A DNA stretch of 64,000 nucleotides. Source: Amycolatopsis sp. NBC_01488. GTDB taxonomy: Bacteria; Actinomycetota; Actinomycetes; Mycobacteriales; Pseudonocardiaceae. The DNA is taken from the NCBI RefSeq assembly GCF_036227105.1, contig NZ_CP109434.1:8032501-8096500 (forward strand). The letters run 5' to 3'. Both the position numbers and the translations under genes were made by a program. This document shows positions 1 to 7,339 of the stretch, one piece after another. Below the pieces are notes generated by a model that was given only the letters and a program-made list of their open reading frames with translations, ran no database searches and was not told the origin of the DNA. The first letter of the stretch is position 1, and every line of letters starts with the position of its first letter.

Positions 1-1
1 C

Positions 2-424
2 GCGTTCTTCCTCGACCTGCTCCACCGCGGCTTCTCCGCCGACGACGCCCAACAGCAACGCGACACCGCCATCAACCGGGGCCGCTACGAGATCCTCGCG
101 ACGCTGCCCGTCAAGGTGGACCTGGTTCGCCGGACTACCTGGCTATTTCTCGCAATCCGGGCGTACCAGCGTATCGGCGGACGGTGTTGGCGCGCCGTTC
201 ATACGAAAGTCGGTGTGACCGCCGCCCTTGTCTTGTCACACTGCCAGGAGAACCTGCTCGACACCGATTCCGTTGCCCAGTCGGCCGGCCCGTCCGTCAC
301 CACCTCTGGTTCCCGTGCCCGGGACCGCGACGGCGATTGCCGCGGTCCCCGGGGTCCCCGCGTCCCCTGGGAGTGTCCATGCAGCGCAGCAACATCATCC
401 GGCTCGCCGCGGTTCTCGCCGTGA
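2..424 (+). CDS. Unrecognised gene entering from the left edge (partial)
   Basis: An open frame enters at base 2 and stops at 422-424. Its first 45 or so codons (from AFFLDLLHRGFSADDA to about base 135) have an ordinary protein-like composition with no start visible. The remainder becomes Arg/Ser/Pro-rich and looks like read-through of non-coding sequence; it also overlaps the start of the next gene at 379. The likely reading is the tail of a gene lying to the left whose end was replaced or frameshifted near base 130. I do not recognise the family. Only the first ~130 bases are likely to be real coding sequence. Confidence 0.3.
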   Translation, partial: AFFLDLLHRGFSADDAQQQRDTAINRGRYEILATLPVKVDLVRRTTWLFLAIRAYQRIGGRCWRAVHTKVGVTAALVLSHCQENLLDTDSVAQSAGPSVTTSGSRARDRDGDCRGPRGPRVPWECPCSAATSSGSPRFSP

Positions 425-1785
425 GCCTGGCGTGCCTGTCCTTCACCGCGCCGATGGTCTCGGCCGGCGGGGACTCCGAAGACGCCGATGGTGTCGAACA
501 CGAAGTTCTCGTCCCGCAGCCGGCAGCGACCGCGGCGAGTTGCGGCGTGGAACGCTGGTCGGTCAAGACCGGCACGGACGCCGACGCGAGCAAGATCACC
601 TTGCAGTCCACGACATCCAGCACGATCGCCGCGCTGACCGCACTGCCCAAGCCCGCCACTCTTCCGGCGAACAACCGGATCCAGCCGACCGAAACCACGG
701 TGTATCGGCTGCAGGGCACGCTGACGCAGTACAAGCTGGAGTCCGATTCGGACTATCACCTGGTCCTGGCCGACGGGTCCGGTCACACGATGATCACCGA
801 GATCCCCGACCCCGCCTGCGTCGGCTCGTCCAGCGCCCTGCTGACCAGCATCCAGAAGGCACGCGGCGAGTTCAACGCGAAATACACCCCGACCGGCAGC
901 TTCCAGACCGCGAACGTCCCGGTGACCGTCACCGGCGTCGGGTTCTTCGACTTCCTGCACGGCCAGACCGGTGTCGCGCCCAATGGCATCGAACTGCACG
1001 CCGTGCTCGACATCCAGTTCGGCACCGGCGGCGGGGGCAGCGTGTCGGTGACCAACCCCGGCAACCAGACCGGCACCGCCGGCCAGCCGGCGAGTCTGCA
1101 GATCTCCGCCGCCGACACCGCCGGCGGCAGCCTGTCCTACAGCGCTACCGGCCTGCCCACCGGACTGTCGATCAACCCCGCGACCGGGCTGATCTCCGGC
1201 ACCCCGACCACGACGGGCACGAGCACGGTGACACTGACCGCCACCGACTCGACCGGCCCCGCCGGGAGCACCTCCTTCAGCTGGACCATCGCGCCCGCCG
1301 GCGGCGGTGGCTGTACCGCGCGGCAACTGCTCGGCAACCCCGGATTCGAGACCGGCACGGCCGCCCCGTGGTCGACCGGTTCCGGCGTGATCAGCAACAA
1401 CTCCGGTGAACCGCCGCACGGCGGAAGCTGGGACGCCTGGCTGGACGGCTACGGCAGCACCCACACCGACACGCTGTCCCAGCAGATCGCCCTGCCCGCC
1501 GGCTGCGCCACCTACAACCTGAGCTACTGGCTGCACATCGACACCGCCGAACCGACCACCAGCGCCTACGACACACTGGCCGTGCAGATCCTCAACGGTT
1601 CCGGAACCGTGGTCGCCACCCCGGCGACCTACTCCAACAAGGACGCCGCGACCGGCTACACCCAGCACAGCGTCAACCTCTCGGCCTATGCCGGCCAAAC
1701 CATCACCGTGAAGTTCACCGGCACCGAGGACTACACCGGGCAAACCTCGTTCGTCCTCGACGACACCGCCCTCACCGTCGGCTGA
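379..1785 (+). CDS. Secreted multidomain protein with Ig-like and C-terminal jelly-roll-like domains
   Basis: 468 residues from ATG 379, chosen because a signal peptide starts exactly there (MQRS..., hydrophobic core about residues 8-25, cleavage after VSA about residue 27); upstream in-frame codons are Arg-rich. Residues 30-213 form an N-terminal domain of a type common in actinomycete exoproteins that I cannot assign a reaction. A GTGGGGS linker near 215 leads to a putative Ig (He_PIG-like) domain at about 221-308 with the GLPTGLSINPATGLISGTPT signature. A second glycine linker precedes a C-terminal domain (about 315-468) with NPGFETG and FVLDD motifs typical of secreted carbohydrate- or surface-binding beta-sandwiches. 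Exported and probably extracellular. A hairpin follows the stop immediately (1793-1833). No catalytic motif is recognised. Confidence 0.8.
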   Translation: MQRSNIIRLAAVLAVSLACLSFTAPMVSAGGDSEDADGVEHEVLVPQPAATAASCGVERWSVKTGTDADASKITLQSTTSSTIAALTALPKPATLPANNRIQPTETTVYRLQGTLTQYKLESDSDYHLVLADGSGHTMITEIPDPACVGSSSALLTSIQKARGEFNAKYTPTGSFQTANVPVTVTGVGFFDFLHGQTGVAPNGIELHAVLDIQFGTGGGGSVSVTNPGNQTGTAGQPASLQISAADTAGGSLSYSATGLPTGLSINPATGLISGTPTTTGTSTVTLTATDSTGPAGSTSFSWTIAPAGGGGCTARQLLGNPGFETGTAAPWSTGSGVISNNSGEPPHGGSWDAWLDGYGSTHTDTLSQQIALPAGCATYNLSYWLHIDTAEPTTSAYDTLAVQILNGSGTVVATPATYSNKDAATGYTQHSVNLSAYAGQTITVKFTGTEDYTGQTSFVLDDTALTVG

Positions 1786-2047
1786 TCCCAGCCCCTGGTG
1801 GTGACCCAGCCGAAGCCGGCTCACCACCAAGGGACGCCGACGGCTCGGACCCGGTCTGGTGCCGCAGCCAGGCCGCTGACATCGGCCCGCCTGCGCAGCG
1901 CCGATCGGCGGGCTGCACGACAAATGGCGCGGCGATCACTCCGCCCGGTCCCCGACGAGCCTGACATGCGCGCTTCCGGCCCGCCATGAAGCCGAGAATG
2001 ACGGACTGGCCGAGGTCGATCACACTCAACGCCAGGTTCCTTCACAC
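1779..2047. repeat. Dispersed repeat, copy 1 (partner at 50571-50835)
   Basis: From the stop codon of the preceding gene onward the sequence matches 50571-50835 closely over about 265 bases, with scattered substitutions and small indels. Shared stretches include CGCCTGCGCAGCGCCGATCG and GCGGCGATCACTCC. Homology fades about base 2047. Both copies are followed, on the minus strand, by an OmpR-type response regulator (a remnant here). The unit therefore looks like part of a larger duplicated segment rather than an insertion sequence; no terminal inverted repeats or transposase frame is seen. Percent identity was judged by eye only. Confidence 0.8.
1793..1833 (+). terminator. Hairpin directly after the secreted-protein stop
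   Basis: CCCTGGTGGTGA (1793-1804) can pair with TCACCACCA (1821-1829) followed by GGG after one unpaired A, around a 16-base loop. It starts 8 bases after the stop codon, so it is a good candidate terminator for the upstream gene, although there is no T-tract. The same hairpin exists at 50585-50624 inside the second copy of the repeat. Confidence 0.55.
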
Positions 2048-2137
2048 GGGACGGCAGGCACCCGGGGCGGGGGGAACCCCGGATGCCTGCCTGCTCTGGG
2101 AACGCCCGGGGACCGGCCGGTCCGGGGCGATCGTTGT

Positions 2138-2492
2138 TCAGTCGCGGTCGAGGCCGTGGTGCTCGAAGCCGTCGTCGCCGAAGCCGTGCAACGCGGCGAA
2201 CAACAGCGCAGCGAGGAGCAGCACCCCCGCCAGCACCGCGACGAAGACGGCCAGACGGCGTCGTCTGTTCACGATCGCCTGGCCGAAGCGAGCACGGGCA
2301 GCCAGCCACTGGCTTCGTCGGCGGGTACCACACGCTGGGGCAGATCGGCGGTGACTGCGTCGAGGTCGTAGCGGTAACGCGCCGCGGCGACCAGAGCCGG
2401 GTCTGCTCGCGCTCTCCGTCCGAGCAGCGGATCCCCTGCCGATCCTCCATCACAACGTCCTCGGATCGGGTCGGCTTCTTCGTCGCTGCCAC
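2138..2492 (-). pseudogene. Small single-pass membrane protein gene broken by two frameshifts
   Basis: Reading the minus strand across three frames gives one sensible protein of about 115 residues: a start near 2492 (MAATKKPTRSEDVVMEDRQG), then a frame with DPALVAAARYRYDLDAVTAD, then from about 2310 a frame running through ARARFGQAIVNRRRRLAVF into a clear transmembrane helix and the end HGLDRD, stop at 2138-2140. Each junction needs a one-base shift, so the gene is either dead or contains sequencing errors. If only the last frame is translated, GTG 2272 would give a 44-residue membrane peptide. Family unknown. Confidence 0.5.
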
Positions 2493-2530
2493 GCTATAAG
2501 AGGGCGAGTTCGCCCACGGCTACGGACGGG

Positions 2531-2775
2531 TTAACGGGCTGCAAGAGGAACTTCCAAGCGATAGCCGAACCCCGCACGGTGGTGATCGTGGGCGCGATCG
2601 CCGCACTTCCGCGGCTTCGGCGAGTTCCGGCGCAGCGCAACGATGTTGACGTCCAACGTCTTGATCGTCGGCGCCGACTTCGGGCCCCACGACGCCCCTT
2701 TCCTGCGTGCGCGCAGTGATCATGATGATCAGCGCGTTCGGCGTGATCACCCGCACCCGACGGCACACGACGGTT
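2531..2775 (-). pseudogene. Remnant of an OmpR-family response regulator
   Basis: The minus-strand translation contains ITPNALIIMITARTQE and EVGADD, matching the intact regulator at 50961-51662 almost residue for residue. It then jumps straight to KTLDVNIVALRR and, after further damage, FGYRLE before a TAA at 2531-2533. The receiver N-terminus with the phospho-acceptor Asp and about 65 codons between the receiver and the winged helix are missing. It is a dead copy of the regulator at 51 kb, lying in the same order and orientation relative to the repeat. DNA upstream of it (2850-2905) still resembles the promoter region of the intact copy. Confidence 0.85.
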
Positions 2776-2887
2776 CGGATAACGCTTCCGGCCATTCGAC
2801 TGCGGTGCCGGACCAGCCTGCGGTCGCCAGATGTCAGCGTCAGTAGTCAACCTCAAAAGCTGAGAATTTACCCTTGGAGTACTGAGG

Positions 2888-2903
2888 TTTAGCCATTGCC
2901 TAA
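2888..2903. promoter_or_regulatory. Decayed operator-like palindrome
   Basis: TTTAGCCATTGCCTAA sits in an unusually AT-rich patch and corresponds positionally to the perfect palindrome TAACCATTGGTTA at 51732-51744 upstream of the intact regulator/kinase pair. The neighbouring AGAATTTACC motif is also shared by both copies. It supports the view that the duplicated unit carried its control region. Confidence 0.45.
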
Positions 2904-2937
2904 CTTCGTCCACGGTGGCCATCGAGGGCAAGAAATG

Positions 2938-2972
2938 AGGTTCGCCTCACCTATATGAGGAGAGCCTTCCCT
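2938..2972 (+). promoter_or_regulatory. Two tandem DtxR/IdeR-like boxes upstream of the ZIP gene
   Basis: AGGTTCGCCTCACCT (2938-2952) matches 12 of 15 positions of the known DtxR/IdeR core AGGTTAGGCTAACCT and keeps both AGGT/ACCT half-site ends. AGGAGAGCCTTCCCT (2958-2972) matches 10 of 15. The two are offset by 20 bases, compatible with paired dimers on adjacent faces. They lie about 50-80 bases before the ATG of the metal transporter at 3020, where a metal-dependent repressor would act. The comparison uses the published consensus from memory. Confidence 0.55.
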
Positions 2973-3019
2973 GAGTTACAGTGCCCGGTAACCGTCCGCG
3001 CAATTCCAGGAGCCTGCTC

Positions 3020-3838
3020 ATGTCGCCCAGCCAGATCGCGCTCCTCGGCGCTGTCGCCGGGGTCACCATCTACCTCGGACTCCCGCTCGGGCGGTTGCGG
3101 GCGGAGTTGCCGCGACTGAAGACGCTGCTCAACGGAATCGCCACCGGCGTGCTGGTTTTCCTGCTGTGGGACGTGCTCGCCCACGCCTGGGAACCGATCG
3201 ACAGCGGGCTGGGCCACGGCGATTTCGGCATCGCGCTGGGCAACGGCGCAGTCCTCACCGTCACGCTCGGCGTCAGCCTGCTCGGGATGGTCTACTTCGA
3301 CCAGGCCACACATCGCCGCCGACCGCAACGCAGGCCAGGCCCCGGAGCCGCGAAGATCGGCGAGCTGACCACTCCCACGGCGGCCGCACCCGCCGCGCGG
3401 CTGGCGTTGACGATCGCCGTCGGAATCGGCCTGCACAACTTCGCCGAGGGCCTCGCCATCGGCAGCTCCGCCGCGGCAGGCGACCTCAGCCTGGCACTGC
3501 TGCTGGTGATCGGATTCGGGTTGCACAACGCCACCGAAGGTTTCGGCATCGTCGCGCCGATGGTCGGCAGCCGCCCCTCATGGGGATACCTCGCCACACT
3601 CGGCCTCATCGGCGGCGGCCCCACCTTCCTCGGCACGCTCGTCGGACAGGCGTTCGTGAACGACACCGTGTCGGTCGCCTTCCTCGGCTTGGCAGCGGGC
3701 TCGATCCTGTACGTGGTGATCGAACTGCTGGCGGTCGCCCGCAAGGCTGGCTTCAAACCGGTGACCACCTGGGGTCTGCTGCTCGGCCTGTTCCTCGGTT
3801 TTGCCACCGACGCGGTCGTCACCGCGGCCGGCGCCTGA
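3020..3838 (+). CDS. ZIP-family divalent metal transporter
   Basis: 272 residues from ATG 3020. That start is preferred over GTG 2981 because AGGAG ends 7 bases before it and the first membrane segment begins at once. It is a multi-pass inner-membrane protein with about 7-8 helices. Two metal-site signatures of the ZIP family are plain: HNFAEGLAIG and HNATEGFGI, on helices IV and V, following a variable cytoplasmic loop rich in Arg/Pro. ZIP proteins move Zn, Fe or Mn into the cytoplasm. DtxR-like boxes upstream suggest iron or manganese control, so the cargo may be Fe/Mn rather than Zn; the sequence alone does not settle this. Confidence 0.85.
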   Translation: MSPSQIALLGAVAGVTIYLGLPLGRLRAELPRLKTLLNGIATGVLVFLLWDVLAHAWEPIDSGLGHGDFGIALGNGAVLTVTLGVSLLGMVYFDQATHRRRPQRRPGPGAAKIGELTTPTAAAPAARLALTIAVGIGLHNFAEGLAIGSSAAAGDLSLALLLVIGFGLHNATEGFGIVAPMVGSRPSWGYLATLGLIGGGPTFLGTLVGQAFVNDTVSVAFLGLAAGSILYVVIELLAVARKAGFKPVTTWGLLLGLFLGFATDAVVTAAGA

Positions 3839-4203
3839 CGCCCGCGCCGGCCGACTCACGCTCGCGGGCTGTCCGCGACGCGGACGGTGATCTGGGAAGT
3901 CGCGCTGATCGGTGCGGCAGGTGCGAGCGACCGGAGCCACTGCGTACCGGGCAGAACACGCGGCGGCCCGTGGTTAGCCGGTCAGGCGCACGGTGCCGGG
4001 GCGCCGCGGCCGCACGGCCAGGCCACGACGTCGCACGATGCCCATGCAGCACGCCGGCGCGCGACAAGGCCGCATCCGGCACCGGGAGGCAGAGGTAGTC
4101 ATTCCGACAGCCTGGATTCGGTCCCAAGCGCGTCGGCCCGACGCAGGCTAGCCGCCGTGCAAAACACGTGCGGAGGGCGCCCGGTAGACGTGCTGGCAGG
4201 GAC
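3839..4203. other. 365-base stretch between convergent genes, no gene seen
   Basis: Lies between the stops of the convergent ZIP and membrane-protein genes. Frames are open on both strands, but the translations are Arg/Pro/His-rich and match nothing I recognise. No convincing hairpin or promoter was found. It may be worn-down coding sequence. Confidence 0.4.
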
Positions 4204-4962
4204 TCAGCCCGCGGCCTCGGCGACGCGTGCCGGTCGCCGCTGCCAGGACGTGTACCCGACAAAGACGACGAGGGTCGAGCCCAGCAGCAAAGAAGCGCCG
4301 ATCGTGCCATATCCCATGCCGCCCGCGACCACCGGTTTGCTGACGAAATCCCCGGCTGCGGCCCCCAGCGGCCGCGTGAGCACGAACGCGATCCAGAACA
4401 ACAGCGTCCCCGAGACACCCGTCTTCCTCATGGCCGGCAGCACGACAAGGATTCCGCTGATCGTCAGGGCGGTGCCGCCGAATCCCAGCCCGGAGTCGTC
4501 GGCAAGGAAGTCACCCAGCGATGTGCCCAACGTCGTGGACAAGAGGATCGCCGCCCAGTACAGCAGCTCACCGCGGAACGTGCGGATGGTCTGCACGTCG
4601 AACGAACGGCCGCTGAACTTCCACAGCAGGAACACCGCCGCCAGGGCGGTGAGCAGCACAAGCGCCCCCCGCGCGTAGCCGAGCCCAGCAGTGCGGTTCA
4701 GGAAGTCCGACATCGTCGTGCCGGCGGTGCTGGTGGCCAAGATGACCGTCCAATACAGGGCCGGGTGGAACGTGTCGACGGCCAACTGCGTCACCAGACT
4801 CGCCACGAACAGGCCCACGAGGATCACGGAACTGGCCAGGTACCCGACCTGGAGGGTCTGGGCGAGCAGGTCCCCGGCGGTCTCCCCCAGCGTGGTGGCG
4901 GCGACGATCTTCATGATCCAGAACACCGCAGTGATCGAAGGAAGCTTGGTCATGATCACCAT
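4204..4962 (-). CDS. Four-repeat integral membrane protein (COG4705-like)
   Basis: About 249-252 residues, starting at ATG 4962 or ATG 4953; neither has a strong Shine-Dalgarno. The protein has some eight hydrophobic segments arranged as four related units. Each contains a T/S-x-x-G-x-x-x-x-D motif: TTLGETAGDLL, STAGTTMSDFL, TTLGTSLGDFL and TRPLGAAAGDF. This matches the uncharacterised COG4705 membrane family. The conserved acidic residue in every repeat suggests a pseudo-symmetric transporter or channel, but function is unknown. A paralogue with the same four motifs begins at 63234. No operon partner: it converges with the ZIP gene and has pseudogene debris upstream. Confidence 0.75.
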   Translation of the reverse strand: MVIMTKLPSITAVFWIMKIVAATTLGETAGDLLAQTLQVGYLASSVILVGLFVASLVTQLAVDTFHPALYWTVILATSTAGTTMSDFLNRTAGLGYARGALVLLTALAAVFLLWKFSGRSFDVQTIRTFRGELLYWAAILLSTTLGTSLGDFLADDSGLGFGGTALTISGILVVLPAMRKTGVSGTLLFWIAFVLTRPLGAAAGDFVSKPVVAGGMGYGTIGASLLLGSTLVVFVGYTSWQRRPARVAEAAG

Positions 4963-4984
4963 TCAAGCGCCGCCCGAACCATTA

Positions 4985-5405
4985 CTCGGCCTGCGTCCTG
5001 CTGATCCTCGGCCGCGGACGGCTGCTGTCCGACCCGTCGATGATCGAACTCGTGCACCCCGGTGGCGAGCTCCACGTCCGGACCGACCGCGACACCCCCG
5101 CTCCCCGCGCTGCTCACCGAACGCGGAGCCCACGTCATCACCGACGGCAACGGCCGGCTCACGGTCGCCGGCCTCGAGCCCGGCGCGATCGCGGCGGTGG
5201 CCGGGCTGCTGTTCCTCGCCGTCACCGTGTTCAACGGCATCTCTCCCGACGGCTCGACCACCCTCACCCACTGGGCGCCCGGCGTAGCCGCCGAAGGCCT
5301 GACCTGGGCGACATTCCACGACCCCGAATGGCCCTCGGCCGGCTTGGCACTGCTGCTCTGCCTGACCTACCTGGTGGTCACCACCACCCGCAGCGGCCGA
5401 CGTCC
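4985..5405 (+). pseudogene. C-terminal debris of an ABC ATPase followed by a membrane fragment
   Basis: After base 4985 the plus strand reads ILGRGRLLSDPSMIELV, the counterpart of IGRGKLIADTSVEEFI in the intact ATPase at 5544-6470. A one-base shift near 5100 continues as PALLTERGAHVITDGNGRLT, the ATPase C-terminal domain. At about 5205 the frame runs into two hydrophobic segments (AGLLFLAVTVFNGIS, LALLLCLTYLVV) that look like a piece of a membrane protein. No Walker motifs remain. It is the tail of a lost ABC transporter gene directly upstream of an intact one. Confidence 0.65.
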
Positions 5406-5410
5406 CGCCC

Positions 5411-5449
5411 GTGCGACTTCCGGCATACGGGCTACGCCGGAAGTCGCAC
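5411..5449. promoter_or_regulatory. Perfect 14-bp inverted repeat upstream of the ABC operon
   Basis: GTGCGACTTCCGGC (5411-5424) and GCCGGAAGTCGCAC (5436-5449) are exact reverse complements around an 11-base spacer. It lies 95 bases before the ABC ATPase start. It could be a terminator for the debris upstream or an operator/leader hairpin for the ABC-two-component operon. There is no T-tract, which slightly favours a regulatory role. Confidence 0.6.
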
Positions 5450-5543
5450 ACCGACCCCGCACAGATCGTCCGCCAGGCAGTCGACCCCGTGCGCGGCCGG
5501 CCGTAGGGTTCGGCCCCTCAACGCCGGAAGGACCAGAACGCCC

Positions 5544-6470
5544 ATGATCGAAGCACGCGCGGTGTCCAAACGCTACGGTGGGAAAACCGCCGTGGACGAC
5601 CTCACCTTCACCGTGAAACCCGGTGTGGTGACCGGGTTCCTCGGCCCGAACGGCGCCGGGAAGTCGACCACGATCCGGATGATCATGGGCCTGGACGCGC
5701 CCACGTCCGGCACGGTCACGGTCAACGGCAAGGCCTACCGCCGCCACGCCGCGCCGCTGCACGAGGTCGGCGCCCTCCTGGAGGCGAAAGCCGTCCACAC
5801 CGGACGATCCGCCTACAACCACCTCCTCGCCCTCGCGCTGAGCACGGGCATCCCGCGCCGGCGCGTCGACGAAGTCATCGAACTGGTCGGACTGAACGAC
5901 GTCGCCCGCAAGCGCGTCGGCGGGTTCTCCCTCGGCATGGGCCAGCGCCTCGGCGTCGCCGCCGCGCTGCTCGGCGATCCGGCGACCCTGGTGCTCGACG
6001 AGCCGGTCAACGGACTGGACCCGCAGGGCATCCTGTGGATCCGGAACCTGCTGCGCGGCCTGGCCGCCGAGGGCCGCACCGTCTTCGTCTCCTCGCACCT
6101 GATGAGCGAGATGGCCCTGACCGCCGAGCACCTGATCGTGATCGGCAGGGGCAAGCTCATCGCCGACACCTCGGTCGAGGAGTTCATCCGGCGCGCGTCG
6201 AGCCGGGTGGTGCGAGTCCGCACCCCGGAGGCCGCGCGGCTGCGGGACCTGCTCAGCGGGCCCGAGATCGGGGTCACCGACCTGGCGCCGGGCCTGCTCG
6301 AGGTCAGCGGCCTCGACGGCGCCGAGATCGGCCGGGTGGCCTGCCGCGAAGCCATCCCCCTCGAAGAGCTGACGCCGGTCCAGGCGTCGCTGGAAGAGGC
6401 GTTCATGGAGCTCACCGACGACGCCCTCGAATACCGGGTCACCCCGGCCGCTCAGGAAAGGTCCGCGTGA
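5544..6470 (+). CDS. ABC transporter ATP-binding protein
   Basis: 308 residues from ATG 5544 with a GGAAGGA upstream. It energises the membrane permease encoded next. Visible motifs: Walker A GPNGAGKST (about residues 37-45), signature SLGMGQRLGVA, Walker B LVLDEPVNGLD, and the H-loop VSSH. The C-terminal ~90 residues are the accessory domain usual in the DrrA/BcrA-type exporter ATPases. The stop overlaps the permease start (TGA/ATG at 6468-6472), implying translational coupling. With a histidine kinase and response regulator next in line, this resembles drug- or peptide-sensing exporter cassettes (a family-based inference). Confidence 0.9.
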   Translation: MIEARAVSKRYGGKTAVDDLTFTVKPGVVTGFLGPNGAGKSTTIRMIMGLDAPTSGTVTVNGKAYRRHAAPLHEVGALLEAKAVHTGRSAYNHLLALALSTGIPRRRVDEVIELVGLNDVARKRVGGFSLGMGQRLGVAAALLGDPATLVLDEPVNGLDPQGILWIRNLLRGLAAEGRTVFVSSHLMSEMALTAEHLIVIGRGKLIADTSVEEFIRRASSRVVRVRTPEAARLRDLLSGPEIGVTDLAPGLLEVSGLDGAEIGRVACREAIPLEELTPVQASLEEAFMELTDDALEYRVTPAAQERSA

Positions 6471-7318
6471 TGACGACCACCACCGCCCCGGCCACGACCG
6501 GCGGCGCGCCGTCGCCCCAGGTGCCGCTGCCGGACGACCTCAAGGTCACCCCGGTCCGGGTCCTCCGTTCCGAATGGCTGAAGTTTCGCACCGTCCGCTC
6601 GTCACCGCTGGCGGTCGCCGTGACCGTGGTCGGGATGATCGCGCTCGGCTGGATCTTCTCCGCCGCCGACGCCAGCCGCTGGCCGGTCATGCGGCCCCAG
6701 GCCAAGCTGCGCTTCGACCCGACCGACGTCAGCATCCGCGGCTACGTCCTGGCGCAACTGGTGATCGGCGTGCTGGGCGTGCTCGTCGTCTCCGGCGAAT
6801 ACGGCACCGGGATGATCCGCGCGACCTTCTCCGCCGTCCCGACGCGGACCCCGGTGCTCTGGGCCAAACTCGTCATCTTCGCCGTCGTGTCGTTCGTCGT
6901 CGGCACGGTCAGCTCGTTCGCCGCGTTCCTCGGCGGACAGGCGTTCCTCAGCTCCCAGCACATCGAGACGACGCTGTCGGCGCCCGGGGTGTTCCGGGCC
7001 GTGTTCGGCGTGGGCCTCTACCTGACCGTGGTGGGCATGCTCGGCGTTGCGCTCGGCTGGCTGATCCGGCACACCGCCGGCGCCATCGCCACCCTCTTCG
7101 GCCTGCTGCTGGTGCTCCCGGGGATCGCCGAGGCGCTGCCGGACAGTTGGGCCCCGCACATCGTGCCCTACCTGCCGAGCAACGCCGGACAGGCCCTGAT
7201 CACCGTCCACCCGGACTCGGCCATGCTCGCGCCGTGGACCGGCTTCGCCGTGTTCTGCGCCTACGTCGCCGTCGCGCTCCTGGCCGCGGTCGTCCTGCTC
7301 GAGCGCCGCGATGCCTGA
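6470..7318 (+). CDS. ABC transporter permease (ABC-2 type)
   Basis: 282 residues from ATG 6470, overlapping the ATPase stop by one base; GTG 6467 is a minor alternative. About 40 cytoplasmic residues containing LRSEWLKFRTVRSSP, the usual start of actinomycete ABC-2 permeases, precede six predicted membrane helices (VTVVGMIALGWIF; YVLAQLVIGVLGVLVV; and so on). EYGTGMIRATF is a conserved loop motif of the group. It forms the membrane pore for the ATPase at 5544; substrate unknown. The kinase gene follows about 20 bases later, so the four genes probably share one transcript. Confidence 0.85.
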   Translation: MTTTTAPATTGGAPSPQVPLPDDLKVTPVRVLRSEWLKFRTVRSSPLAVAVTVVGMIALGWIFSAADASRWPVMRPQAKLRFDPTDVSIRGYVLAQLVIGVLGVLVVSGEYGTGMIRATFSAVPTRTPVLWAKLVIFAVVSFVVGTVSSFAAFLGGQAFLSSQHIETTLSAPGVFRAVFGVGLYLTVVGMLGVALGWLIRHTAGAIATLFGLLLVLPGIAEALPDSWAPHIVPYLPSNAGQALITVHPDSAMLAPWTGFAVFCAYVAVALLAAVVLLERRDA

Positions 7319-7339
7319 GCCGTGGGGGATGATGGCGCG

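Noticed and set aside
1798..1989. Small open frames shared by both repeat copies (MTQPKPAHHQGTPT-type on plus, MSGSSGTG-type on minus)
   Set aside because: The frames persist mostly because of GC content, indels shift them between copies, and neither has a plausible ribosome site or protein-like composition.
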